From the NCBI GenBank assembly GCA_963728965.1, contig CAVSMH010000004.1:46611-110610 (forward strand): a stretch of 64,000 bases of DNA, written 5' to 3'. The position numbers were made by a program, and so were the translations under genes. The notes below the pieces were generated by a model. It had not been told where the DNA came from and did no database searches. It worked only from the letters and a program-made list of their open reading frames with translations. Below, one piece after another: positions 34,206 through 43,590 of this stretch (positions within the stretch are counted from its first letter, which is position 1; every line of letters begins with the position of its first letter). The DNA is from DASQZT01 sp963728965 (GTDB lineage: Bacteria > Acidobacteriota > Terriglobia > Bryobacterales > Bryobacteraceae).

Positions 34206-36653
34206 ATGATGCGATCTATCCTTCTGTCACTTGCGGCGGGCGCCCTGGCGATTGCCGGCTTCGCCCAACAGATACCTCACGCGATACCCGGCGGCTACGA
34301 GTTGCCCAACGGCTGGCGCCTGACCCCGCTGGGGCGGGCCGTACCGACCGAGGACATGGTCCTGAACGTTTCGGTCGCGCCCGACCGCCGGGCGGTCGTG
34401 GCATTGCATTCGGGCTTCAACCCCCACGGGATCCTGGTGGTGGATGCCCATTCGGAGGAGGCGGCGCAGCGCATCCCGCTGAAGTCCGCCTGGCTGGGCC
34501 TGGCCTGGCACCCCGGCGGCAAGAAGCTCTACGTCTCCGGCGGAAACGCCAACGGCCGGACACCTACCCGCGCGCCAATCTACATTTTCAACTACGAAAA
34601 TGGGCGCTTGTCGGACCAGCCGGCCGGAACCCTCGAAGAGACCGTGGACACTGCCGAGCTGTATTGGTCGGGGCTGGTACACCACCGCACCAGGCCACTG
34701 CTCTTCGCCGCGAATCGCGGCACCGGCGCCGGGCCCAGCGACGTGGTGGTGTTCAATACCGACACCGGAAAACTGATGCAGCGCATCCCCGTGGAAGTGA
34801 ATCCGTATGCCCTCGTGCTGAGCGACAACGGGCAGACGCTGTACGTCTCCAACTGGGGCAGCGATTCGGTCAGCATCATCGATGTAGCCAGCCTGCGCGT
34901 AACCGGCCGCCTGGTGGTGGGCGACAATCCAAACGACATGACGTTGTCGAAGGACGGGCGCCTGTTCGTTTCCTGCGCCAACGACAACACCGTAGTGGTG
35001 ATCGACACCCGGACGCGCCAGACCATCGAGCGTATCTCGACCGCTTTGACGCCGAACGCGCCCGAAGGCTCCACGCCGAATGCGTTGGCGCTCGACCGCG
35101 AAAACCAGATGCTGTTCGTGGCCAACGCCGATAATAACGATGTGGCCGTGGTACGGGTGGCGGAGCGTGCCCGCAGCGAAGTGCTCGGATTTCTACCCGT
35201 GGGCTGGTATCCCTCGGCATTGGCCGTCCTCGGCGGCAAGCTCTGGGTCGGCAACAGCAAAGGCATGGGGTCGTACTCCGATATCCGCGGACCGAAGAGC
35301 CCCCTGCCGCCCGGTCCGGAAGGCAACGGATCGGTGAAAAGCCTGCAAAAGGGCAGCATGGAGATTGTCGACCTGTCGCAGATGCGCGCCAACCTGCGCG
35401 CCTGGACCAAGCAGGTCTACGACAACATTCCCTACCGCGACGAACAGTTGGTATCCGCCAAAGCCCCGTCGGCTCCCACCGTGGTGCCGCGCGAGGTGGG
35501 CGTCGGCTCCCCCATCAAGCACGTGCTGTACATCATCAAGGAAAATCGCACCTACGACCAGGTGCTGGGCGATCTCGGCAAAGGCAACGGCGACGCCCGG
35601 CTGGCCATCTTCGGCGCCAAAGTAACGCCCAACCACCACGCGCTGGCCAACGAGTTCGTGCTCCTCGATAATCTGTTCTGCGATGGCGAAGTCAGCGTCG
35701 ATGGCCACTCCTGGTCGAACTCGGCCTACGCCACCGATTTCAACGAGAAGCTCTGGCCCGTCACCTACGGCGGCCACAGCAAGGCCGGCAACTCCGCCGC
35801 ATTCATTCCCGGAGCGGGACACCTCTGGGACCTGGCGCAGAAGAAAGGTCTCACTTACCGCAGTTACGGCGAGTACGCCACCCGCGCCAGCACCGGCACC
35901 ACCATGGATGCATCGCCAGGTGTGGGCGGACTGCTGGGCCACGTGTCGCCCAAATTCAAGCTGCCCGGCATGCGCGACACCGATAACGCCGCCGAATTCC
36001 TGCGCGAGTTGGATGAATATGAGCGCCACTACGACGATCCCTCGCCCGCCAAACGCCTGCCCAACTTCATGGTCATGAGCCTGCCCGAGGATCACACCGC
36101 GGGCACCACACCGGGGCGGTTCACACCCATCGCCATGGTGGCCAACAACGACTCCGCGGTGGGCATGATCGTGGACCGCATCACCCGCAGCCGCTACTGG
36201 CCGGAAACCGCCATCTTCATCATCGAAGACGACGCGCAGGACGGTCCCGATCACGTGGACGCACGCCGGACCACGGGGTACGTGATCAGCCCCTACGTCC
36301 ATCGCGGCACCATCGACAGCACTCTCTATACCACCAGTTCGATGCTGCGGACCATCGAGCTGCTGTTGGGCCTGCCGCCGATGACGCAGTACGATGCCGC
36401 CGCCCATCCGATGTACGCCGTGTTCAGCGACACACCCGATCCAACGCCGTTCGAACACCGCAAGCCGCTGGTGGACGTCATGGAGAAAAACACCGCACGT
36501 TCGTACGGCGCCCGACGATCGGCGAAAATGGATTTCACCGACGTGGATGAAGCGCCCATGGCGGACCTGAACGAGATCCTCTGGCGGAGCGTCCGGGGCG
36601 CCGATGCCGAAGTGCCGGCCCCGGTGCATCGCATGTGGTTCGCCGGCCGCTGA
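34206..36653 (+). CDS. Bifunctional YncE-like propeller / alkaline phosphatase-superfamily protein
   Basis: The protein has 815 residues from ATG 34206 (ATG 34209 and TTG 34200 are possible). It has a signal peptide (MRSILLSLAAGALAIAGFAQ). Residues about 40-390 form a YncE-type beta-propeller with repeats such as NGQTLYVSNWGSDSVSIIDV. The C-terminal half (about 430-800) is a phosphoesterase of the alkaline phosphatase superfamily, starting HVLYIIKENRTYDQVLGD, with DGEVSVDGHSWSNSAYATDF and IIEDDAQDGPDHVDARR. This two-domain form is frequent in Acidobacteriota. It would act in the periplasm or outside the cell on phosphodiesters or phospholipid headgroups. It is transcribed alone. Confidence 0.85.
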   Translation: MMRSILLSLAAGALAIAGFAQQIPHAIPGGYELPNGWRLTPLGRAVPTEDMVLNVSVAPDRRAVVALHSGFNPHGILVVDAHSEEAAQRIPLKSAWLGLAWHPGGKKLYVSGGNANGRTPTRAPIYIFNYENGRLSDQPAGTLEETVDTAELYWSGLVHHRTRPLLFAANRGTGAGPSDVVVFNTDTGKLMQRIPVEVNPYALVLSDNGQTLYVSNWGSDSVSIIDVASLRVTGRLVVGDNPNDMTLSKDGRLFVSCANDNTVVVIDTRTRQTIERISTALTPNAPEGSTPNALALDRENQMLFVANADNNDVAVVRVAERARSEVLGFLPVGWYPSALAVLGGKLWVGNSKGMGSYSDIRGPKSPLPPGPEGNGSVKSLQKGSMEIVDLSQMRANLRAWTKQVYDNIPYRDEQLVSAKAPSAPTVVPREVGVGSPIKHVLYIIKENRTYDQVLGDLGKGNGDARLAIFGAKVTPNHHALANEFVLLDNLFCDGEVSVDGHSWSNSAYATDFNEKLWPVTYGGHSKAGNSAAFIPGAGHLWDLAQKKGLTYRSYGEYATRASTGTTMDASPGVGGLLGHVSPKFKLPGMRDTDNAAEFLRELDEYERHYDDPSPAKRLPNFMVMSLPEDHTAGTTPGRFTPIAMVANNDSAVGMIVDRITRSRYWPETAIFIIEDDAQDGPDHVDARRTTGYVISPYVHRGTIDSTLYTTSSMLRTIELLLGLPPMTQYDAAAHPMYAVFSDTPDPTPFEHRKPLVDVMEKNTARSYGARRSAKMDFTDVDEAPMADLNEILWRSVRGADAEVPAPVHRMWFAGR

Positions 36654-36666
36654 CGAACCACCGCGA

Positions 36667-38055
36667 CTATTCTCCGTCGCGTACCACCAGAAACCCGGTA
36701 GACAGGTTGGCGTGTTTGTTGCCGATCCCCGGCAGGAACCCCTGTTCGCCCCCGGTGACGGCGGGCAGGTACGGCGCGCCGTTCATGCCGTAGCTCAACA
36801 GCATCGGCAGTTTGGAAGTCTCTGCCACCGGCAGAACCCCGGCCACGCCCGCGCACAGGAATCCGAGCCCGAAGAGCGGCTTCTCGTCGGCTTCGATACC
36901 GCCCCGGGCCTTGGCGGCCCTCGGGAGGTTCGCCACACGGTTCATCAACAGCTCCCAGGTGCCGTGGCTCAGATGGATGCGGTCGCCCGGCTGGATCGAT
37001 GTGCTCACGGCAAGCACCCACCGGTCCCCGCGCCGCTCCGGCCAGGCGTGGGAAAACAGGGCGAACACCTGGCCGCCCGGCGCTTTGAGCTGCCGGTAGC
37101 ACGGGTTGAGGGCCAGCAACTGGCCGGCCTCGTTCACGTTTCGGCGAACGGCTTCGGTCAGCCGTCCGTCCAGCCATTCGTTGTAAACGTCCCAAGCCGG
37201 CCGATGGTCGATCTCCGCGATCACCCGTCCTTCCGTCCGCGTAACGATGCCCGATTTCGGCAGAGACACGTCATACCCTGCTTCGAAGGTCCACCCGAGA
37301 GTCAGGCGAGTGAAGATCAGCGCTACGCTGACGCCGTGGTTCGTCGCCACATCCCCTCCGACGACATAGCCCTTGGGGCCCGCGGTGCCGCCGAAAATGG
37401 GAATCGACTTGCCCACCACATCTTCGATACCCGCGATGGCATCCTCTTCGCATCCTCGCGTAGGCGCCAGCAGAATGGCTCGCGGAGGCTCGGCCACCGT
37501 CTTACCCGCGTCGGTGAAGGCGCGCCGCACCGCCTCCCGGGCGGCTTTCCGCGCCGGCAAGTCCGTCCCGATTTCGGCCGCTCCCACGCCGAACCGGATG
37601 TGGGGGGATCGCACCGCCAGCGCCGCTACTCCATAGGGCGGCTTCGTGGCACCGGCGATACTGCCGGGATCCAGAATTTCCGGTATGTGGGAATTGAGGC
37701 CGAAGATCCGGGGCCGGGCGCCCAGCACGCGGCGCGCGGCCGACAGCACCTCGCCGCCTTCCGCCCCCGAGCCGAAAACGATCATGACGAAATCCGGCGG
37801 TCCGCTGGCGGTCTGCGCCGCCTCCAACGCTCCACCGACCGAGGTCTCCACGTCCTTACCGGCATACCAGCCCGTCGCGGCTTCCCCCCTGCGGCCCCTC
37901 GAGTGCGTCGAGACTTGGGTGCGGGCCCCGAAGTTGCGGACACCGAAACGCGGCGCCTCTGCTTTGGCGGTTTCGTGCCGGATGGACCACAACAACGGGA
38001 TCATTGCCGCTACGAACCCACCTGCGAATAGGATGACCTTCCTTCGACTGCTCAT
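36667..38055 (-). CDS. Membrane-anchored FIST-domain sensory protein
   Basis: The protein has 462 residues from ATG 38055, which overlaps the stop of the hybrid kinase gene (ATGA), so the pair is translationally coupled. An N-terminal anchor (KVILFAGGFVAAMIPLLWSI) is followed by a FIST_N region (about 75-270), with PPYGVAALAVRSPHIRFGVG, RGCEEDAIAGIEDVVGKSIP and IFGGTAGPKGYVVGGD. The FIST_C region follows (about 280-455), with VYNEWLDGRL, FSHAWPE and GAPYLPAVTGGEQGFLPG. FIST domains bind small ligands such as amino acids and feed signalling proteins. Anchoring places this one on the periplasmic side, next to the kinase sensor domain. Alternative starts up to 38232 are unlikely. Confidence 0.82.
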   Translation of the reverse strand: MSSRRKVILFAGGFVAAMIPLLWSIRHETAKAEAPRFGVRNFGARTQVSTHSRGRRGEAATGWYAGKDVETSVGGALEAAQTASGPPDFVMIVFGSGAEGGEVLSAARRVLGARPRIFGLNSHIPEILDPGSIAGATKPPYGVAALAVRSPHIRFGVGAAEIGTDLPARKAAREAVRRAFTDAGKTVAEPPRAILLAPTRGCEEDAIAGIEDVVGKSIPIFGGTAGPKGYVVGGDVATNHGVSVALIFTRLTLGWTFEAGYDVSLPKSGIVTRTEGRVIAEIDHRPAWDVYNEWLDGRLTEAVRRNVNEAGQLLALNPCYRQLKAPGGQVFALFSHAWPERRGDRWVLAVSTSIQPGDRIHLSHGTWELLMNRVANLPRAAKARGGIEADEKPLFGLGFLCAGVAGVLPVAETSKLPMLLSYGMNGAPYLPAVTGGEQGFLPGIGNKHANLSTGFLVVRDGE

Positions 38056-40685
38056 TCGGGAGTGCATACATTCTCCTTCGGCTCGCGCCGCCGGTCTTGG
38101 GTATACCGGCCGACCACGCGATAGAGTTCTTCGGCCCGCAGCGGCTTGGAGAGATAGTCGTCCATGCCCGCCGCGAGATACTTCTCCTGGTCCCCGCTCA
38201 TCGCGTTGGCGGTGAGAGCCACGATCGGGCAATGCGATCCGGTAGCGGCTTCCCGCGAACGCAGCACCGCCGTCGTTTCGATCCCGTTCAAGCCGGGCAT
38301 CTGAATATCCATGAGGACCACATCGACGGGTTCGGTTGCTGCCATGGCGATGGCCTCCTCGCCGCTGCCGGCCAGCCGCACCCGATAGCCTCGCTTCTCC
38401 AGCATCCCCCTGACGACCCGTTGGTTGACCAGGTTGTCTTCGACCACCAGAACCGTCCGGGCGTGGTCATGCCCGCCGTCCTCCCCTTCCGGCACCCGGC
38501 ACAACACCGTCTCGCCGCGCCCTTTGCGGTCATCCGCCAGGCCCGCCAGGTCCGCGCGCCGTAAGGGTTTCATCCGGTAGGACACGCCCGGTACTTCGTA
38601 CCGGCCGCGAGCCTGCCGCTCCCCGTGGGTTTCCAACAGGACGGCCTGCCCCTTCACCGCTTTCGCCATACGCAGTTCGGCGGCAATGCCGGCAGCGCCG
38701 GGCAGAGCCGAATCGACCAACGCCAGCTCGAAGCAGGCCGCGCCCGTGTCGCGCGCCACCCTGAGGGCCTCGCTGCCGCTCCCCGCGGCGGTCACCGCGG
38801 CACCCGTCTCGGCAAGCAGATTCTCGAGCGCCCGCCGGCTCACACCGGCCGGGGCGACCAGCAGGATTCTGCCCGCCGGCGCGTCCGGAGCGCTGGTTCG
38901 CGGGTGCACGGGAACATCGATGGTGAAGTGGAACGTGCTGCCCGGTTCATGGCCGCTCTCCACACTCAGTTCGCCGCCCATGAGCCGCACCAGCTGCGAC
39001 GAGATCGTCAGGCCCAACCCGCTGCCGCCATATCTCCTCGAGATCGATCCGTCGGCCTGGGTGAAGGAATCGAAGATGAGCTTCTGCTTTTCGGGCGGGA
39101 TCCCAATCCCGCTGTCGCGAACCGAAAATCGCAGCCCGGCCGTTTCCGCGCCGCGGTCCTCGATAGAAACCGCCACTTCGATCTCGCCCGACTCGGTAAA
39201 CTTGATGGCGTTCCCGATCAGGTTGACCAGCACCTGCCGGAGGCGGGCGGAATCGGCAACCACCCTGGCCGGCACCGTCCCGTGCAGCAGCCCGGCGAAC
39301 TCGAGCCCTTTCTGCTGCGCCCGAAAAGCCAGCGGCCGCAGCAACTCGTCAAACCACTCGCGGAGATCGAAAGGCTCGGCCTCCGTCTCGAGCTTTCCCG
39401 CTTCGATCTTGGACAGGTCCAGCACATCATTGATGATCCCCAGCAGCGATTCGGCCGAGGAGTGAACCGCATCCAGGTAGTCGTGCTGCTCGGCCGACAG
39501 CGCCGTGGTCGCCAGTAATTCCGCCATTCCGATGATGCCGTTCATCGGCGTCCGGATCTCATGGCTCATATTGGCCAGGAACTCGGATTTGTGCCGTGTC
39601 GAAGCCAGCGCGGCATCCCGGGCCTGCGCCAGTTCGGTCTTCATCTGATTCAGCTCGGTGATATCCCGCGCGGTGATCACCACCCGCGATTCCTGGCCTC
39701 CATCCTGCATGCGCGCGGCGCTCAGCAGCACCGGGATCCGCCTCCCCGCGCGGCTGTGAAACCACGCCTCGCGATTGGTGACCTCGGCGCCCGGCAATAC
39801 CTCCGCGAGCCGGCTCTCCCCCGCCCACTCGCAGACCGCCGGGAAAGGACGCCCGAGCAGCTCCGCTTCCTCTTCGCCGAGCAATTGGCACGCCGAGCGG
39901 TTGACGGTGCGGATGCGCAGCTCCGGATCGAGGACGATCACCGTATCCGCCATGCTGCTCAGAATTCCGTGCACATACGTGCGCGACACGGTGGTCTTCT
40001 CCAGCTTCTCCACCATCCGGTTGAAGGAGTCCGCCAACGCCCCCAGCTCGTCCCGGGACCGGACGCTGGTGCGGTGGCTCAGATCGCCGCGCCCGACCAC
40101 TTCGGCGCTGGTGCTGAGGATCTCGACCGGCTTCAGGAAGTGGCGCACGGTGAAGTATACGAGTACGCCGAGCAGTGCCAGGGCGGCCGACGCGCCGAGC
40201 ACCGCCAGCAGCTCAATGCGCCGCTTCAGCTCCGTGGCCCGGCCCAGGGAAAATCCGACCCAAAATGACCAGTGCCGCGAGCCGCTGTCGAGCGGCAGGA
40301 TCCATACCCCAAATCCCTTCCCGCGATAGAGCGCCAGGCGCTCGCCAGCCATGTCCCGCGGCGCATCGCCGATGATCGCATCCACCGGATTCCCCATCAC
40401 CGCGGCCGTATCGGCGAGATGAATGCGGCGGTCCGCATCCACCACCCACCAGAACAGAAAATCCTGGTCCCCGGATAGGTTGCGCAGGTCCTGCAAAGGC
40501 CACTTGTGGTCGAGATAGCTGGTCTCCAGCTCTTGCGAGATGGTGCCCGCCAGCACGCGCACCTTGCCTACCAGTTGCTGTTCGATTTCGGCTGTCTGCT
40601 GCGCCGAAACCGCGTAGGCAATGCCGCCGAGGACCAAAAGGAACAGGAGCAGTACTGCACCGAAGAGTCGCCAAAATAGCACCAT
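38052..40685 (-). CDS. Hybrid sensor histidine kinase/response regulator
   Basis: The protein has 877 residues from ATG 40685 (VLFWRLFGAVLLLFLLVLGG is the first helix). A periplasmic sensor (about 30-160) is followed by a second helix (about 170-195), a HAMP linker, a PAS domain (about 250-355) and HisKA with His375 in ANMSHEIRTPMNGIIGMAEL. The ATPase domain has DSGIGIPPEKQKLIFDSFTQ and GSGLGLTISSQLVRLMGGEL. A receiver-like domain without the usual DD pair (ILLVAPAGVSRRALENLLAE) comes next, then a true receiver with Asp793 in VVLMDIQMPG. No DNA-binding output domain is present, so the phosphate goes elsewhere. The FIST-domain protein encoded directly after it is a likely co-sensor. Confidence 0.9.
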   Translation of the reverse strand: MVLFWRLFGAVLLLFLLVLGGIAYAVSAQQTAEIEQQLVGKVRVLAGTISQELETSYLDHKWPLQDLRNLSGDQDFLFWWVVDADRRIHLADTAAVMGNPVDAIIGDAPRDMAGERLALYRGKGFGVWILPLDSGSRHWSFWVGFSLGRATELKRRIELLAVLGASAALALLGVLVYFTVRHFLKPVEILSTSAEVVGRGDLSHRTSVRSRDELGALADSFNRMVEKLEKTTVSRTYVHGILSSMADTVIVLDPELRIRTVNRSACQLLGEEEAELLGRPFPAVCEWAGESRLAEVLPGAEVTNREAWFHSRAGRRIPVLLSAARMQDGGQESRVVITARDITELNQMKTELAQARDAALASTRHKSEFLANMSHEIRTPMNGIIGMAELLATTALSAEQHDYLDAVHSSAESLLGIINDVLDLSKIEAGKLETEAEPFDLREWFDELLRPLAFRAQQKGLEFAGLLHGTVPARVVADSARLRQVLVNLIGNAIKFTESGEIEVAVSIEDRGAETAGLRFSVRDSGIGIPPEKQKLIFDSFTQADGSISRRYGGSGLGLTISSQLVRLMGGELSVESGHEPGSTFHFTIDVPVHPRTSAPDAPAGRILLVAPAGVSRRALENLLAETGAAVTAAGSGSEALRVARDTGAACFELALVDSALPGAAGIAAELRMAKAVKGQAVLLETHGERQARGRYEVPGVSYRMKPLRRADLAGLADDRKGRGETVLCRVPEGEDGGHDHARTVLVVEDNLVNQRVVRGMLEKRGYRVRLAGSGEEAIAMAATEPVDVVLMDIQMPGLNGIETTAVLRSREAATGSHCPIVALTANAMSGDQEKYLAAGMDDYLSKPLRAEELYRVVGRYTQDRRREPKENVCTPE

Positions 40686-40891
40686 GGTCTGGTCCGGAAA
40701 ACGCCCTCCCTGCCGCTGGCCACTGCCGCCAGCCCCCACTGCTCGCCGGGGCCGATCGAATGTGGCACGCCCGCCATACTCTTTTCGGCTGATTCGCGGA
40801 ATTCTTTACGGGCGAATCGCGCAACGGCGCCCTCCTTCCGAAACGGACCTCCCGGCGGCGTACAATGCCTGATTAGGTCTTTGGGGGGACA

Positions 40892-41803
40892 ATGCAAACG
40901 AAAATTGTGGTTGCCGGCGTGTTGGTGCTGGCGTCGGCGGCGTCGGTCGCGGCTCGCCTGGCGGCTCAGGAAACACCCGCGGCGCAACAGCCCCGTGCGG
41001 CATCTCCGGCCGGTCCGGGGCGAGCCCGCAGGGGCGGGTTTGTTCCGGGGCAGCAGCGCCCACCCGGCGATCCCGCGCAGATTGCGCGCGGCAAAACGCT
41101 CTACGGCATTGCCTGCACCGCCTGCCATGGCGCGGACCTCCGCGGCGGTGATATAGGCGGTCCGAACCTGCTACGCTCGCAGGTCGCCTTGAGCGACCGC
41201 GAGGGCGAGCTCATCGTGCCCATCATTCAGGGGAGCCGCGCGAATTCGGGCATGCCGGCGGTCAATATGAACCCGGAAGATGCCCACGCCGTGGCCGCAT
41301 TCATCCGCAGTGTGGTGTCCACCATCGGGCGGCAGGGAACGCCCCCCTCGGTGGGACTGGCCGCGCCTTCCATCTTGGTGGGCAATGCCCGGGAAGGCCA
41401 GGCCTATTTTGCCGCCCGCTGCGCCGCCTGCCATTCCGCCACCGGCGACCTAAGTGGTATCGCCACCCGCATACCCGATCCCAAGATGTTGCAGAACACC
41501 TGGGTCAGCGGCGGCCGCGGCGGCAGACGCGGCGGCGCGCCGGCCGGCGTACCCGAAGCCCGCCGGGTCACCGCCACGGTGACGCTCCCCACCGGCGAAC
41601 GCGTGGAGGGCCCGCTCGTGCGCATCGACGACTTTCTCGTTACCGTCGCGCCGGCGGAGGGCGGCGAGCGCACCTTCCACCGCACCGGCGACGTACCGAA
41701 GGTGGAACTGCGCGACCCCATGAAAGCCCATCGCGATCTCCTCTCCGTCTATACCGACAAAGACATGCATGACGTGACCGCCTACCTGGTAACCTTGAAA
41801 TGA
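40892..41803 (+). CDS. Secreted di-heme cytochrome c
   Basis: The protein has 303 residues. It has a signal peptide (MQTKIVVAGVLVLASAASVA) and two cytochrome c sites: CTACH (75-79) in GIACTACHGADLRGGD and CAACH (177-181) in FAARCAACHSATGDLSG. The region about 205-260, VTATVTLPTGERVEGPLVRI onward, is a small beta domain often seen between heme domains in these acidobacterial proteins. Its stop overlaps the start of the quinoprotein gene (ATGA), so it is the natural electron acceptor of that enzyme, passing electrons on to the respiratory chain in the periplasm. Confidence 0.9.
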   Translation: MQTKIVVAGVLVLASAASVAARLAAQETPAAQQPRAASPAGPGRARRGGFVPGQQRPPGDPAQIARGKTLYGIACTACHGADLRGGDIGGPNLLRSQVALSDREGELIVPIIQGSRANSGMPAVNMNPEDAHAVAAFIRSVVSTIGRQGTPPSVGLAAPSILVGNAREGQAYFAARCAACHSATGDLSGIATRIPDPKMLQNTWVSGGRGGRRGGAPAGVPEARRVTATVTLPTGERVEGPLVRIDDFLVTVAPAEGGERTFHRTGDVPKVELRDPMKAHRDLLSVYTDKDMHDVTAYLVTLK

Positions 41804-43479
41804 AACGCAACCTCTTCCTGCTCGCCGCGCCCCTGTTCCTATCTCCGTGGATGCTCCCGGCCCAGGGCGACGGAGCCGCTCCCGCCACTCTCCTGAAGCC
41901 GCTCGAGGACTCCTGGCCGACCTACAACGGCGACTACTCCGGCCGGCGCTTTAGCGCCCTTGCCGAAGTGAATCGTTCCAACGTGACTCATCTGACCCTG
42001 GCGTGGATGACCCGCGTCACACCCGGCCTGCCGAATCAGCCGACGGGATTTGGACGCCGCGGCGCCGCCCCGCGCAACGTCATCGTGGGAGGCGAGGGTA
42101 CCGGCGATTTCGCCGCCGGCGGCGGTACCATCAAGTCCACCGCGCTCGAAGTCGACGGCGTCCTCTACTTCACCATGCCGGATAACGCCTGGGCCGTCGA
42201 TGCGCGCGATGGCCGCGAGCTGTGGCACTACTTCTGGAAGACCCGCGGCGGAACCCATATCGGCAATCGCGGCCTCGGCATGTGGCACGGCTACCTCTTC
42301 ATGGAGACCCCCGACGACTACCTGGTTTCGCTCGACGCGAAGACCGGCAGCGAGCGATGGCATAAACAAATCGCTCCTCTGGAGCAGGGCTACTTCTCGA
42401 CTCCCGCGCCCGTCGTAATCGGCAATCACGTGCTCGCCGGCACGGGCAACGATATCGACGCTCCCGGCTTTCTCCAGTCCTTCGACCCGGAGACCGGCGA
42501 CCTGCAATGGAAGACCTATACCGTGCCGATGAAGCCGGGCGACCCCGGACTCGATACCTGGGCCAGCCTCGACGCTGCCCGCCACGGCGGCGCCCAGACC
42601 TGGATCCCGGGCGCCTACGATCCCGAAACCCACCTCTACATCTTCGGCACCGGCAATCCCACCCCGGCCTATACCACCGGCATGCGCGGCGAGGGCGACA
42701 ATCTGTTCACCTGCGCGCTGGTGGGGTTGAACGTCGATACCGGCAAGATGGCCTGGTACTACCAGACGTCGCCGCACGACATGCACGATTACGATTCGGC
42801 GCAGACCCCCGTGCTGGTGGACGGCATGTTCAACGGCAAGATGAGAAAGCTCGTGCTCACCGCGGCGCGCAACGGCTATTACTTCACGCTCGATCGCGTC
42901 ACCGGCGAGCACCTCGTCACGAGCCGGTACGGCCAGTTGACAAACTGGGCCAAAGGCCTGAATGCCAAAGGGGCGCCCGCCCACGATCCGGCCAAGGACG
43001 CCACCGTGGCAGGGTCGCTGGTGTCGCCTAATTCCGACGGCACGGTGAACTGGGAGCCGCCGGCCTACTCTCCCGATACCGGTCTGTTTTATGTCCCCGA
43101 GGGCAATGCGTTTTCGATCTTCTACCTGACCGACGTGGACCCGCGCGGCTCCATGGGGCTGGGCGGCAAAGAGGAGGTCGTCGTGGGCTCGGGCGGGAGT
43201 TTTCTGACGGCCATCGACTACCGGACCGGCAAGGTGGCTTGGCGGCATCCCTACTACGGCAACGGCGGAGGCGGCGGATTGTTGGTAACCGCCGGCGGCC
43301 TCCTGTTCGCCGGCGATGGCGCGGGCAACCTCGTGGCGCACGATGCGGCCACCGGGCAGCCGCTGTGGAACACGCGCATCGGCGATATCACCAATCCGCC
43401 GCAGACGTTTCTGCTCGATCGGCGCCAGTACGTCATCGCGGCCACGGGCGATATGCTCTGGTGCTTCGTGATGTACTGA
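41800..43479 (+). CDS. PQQ-type quinoprotein dehydrogenase (atypical)
   Basis: The protein has 559 residues. It has a signal peptide (MKRNLFLLAAPLFLSPWMLP) and an eight-blade propeller of the methanol/ethanol dehydrogenase kind. Recognised motifs are DSWPTYNGDYSGRRFSAL, PHDMHDYDSAQTPVLV (the DYD segment holding the likely catalytic Asp) and AARNGYYFTLDRVTGEHLV. The adjacent Cys-Cys pair that normally packs under PQQ is absent: only isolated Cys residues are visible (LFTCALVG, MLWCFVMY). It could therefore be a PQQ enzyme with an altered site or a degenerate quinoprotein. It is coupled to the di-heme cytochrome upstream. The alcohol or sugar substrate is unknown. Confidence 0.85.
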   Translation: MKRNLFLLAAPLFLSPWMLPAQGDGAAPATLLKPLEDSWPTYNGDYSGRRFSALAEVNRSNVTHLTLAWMTRVTPGLPNQPTGFGRRGAAPRNVIVGGEGTGDFAAGGGTIKSTALEVDGVLYFTMPDNAWAVDARDGRELWHYFWKTRGGTHIGNRGLGMWHGYLFMETPDDYLVSLDAKTGSERWHKQIAPLEQGYFSTPAPVVIGNHVLAGTGNDIDAPGFLQSFDPETGDLQWKTYTVPMKPGDPGLDTWASLDAARHGGAQTWIPGAYDPETHLYIFGTGNPTPAYTTGMRGEGDNLFTCALVGLNVDTGKMAWYYQTSPHDMHDYDSAQTPVLVDGMFNGKMRKLVLTAARNGYYFTLDRVTGEHLVTSRYGQLTNWAKGLNAKGAPAHDPAKDATVAGSLVSPNSDGTVNWEPPAYSPDTGLFYVPEGNAFSIFYLTDVDPRGSMGLGGKEEVVVGSGGSFLTAIDYRTGKVAWRHPYYGNGGGGGLLVTAGGLLFAGDGAGNLVAHDAATGQPLWNTRIGDITNPPQTFLLDRRQYVIAATGDMLWCFVMY

Positions 43480-43590
43480 CCGGCGTCACCACCCAGCCAC
43501 GGCCGCTCAGCACCGCCCCTCCCGCCGTACCGGGCGCTCGCGTGCTATGGTAACCCATACCTGCTGATTCCGTGTGGCAAGGAGGCTCCC

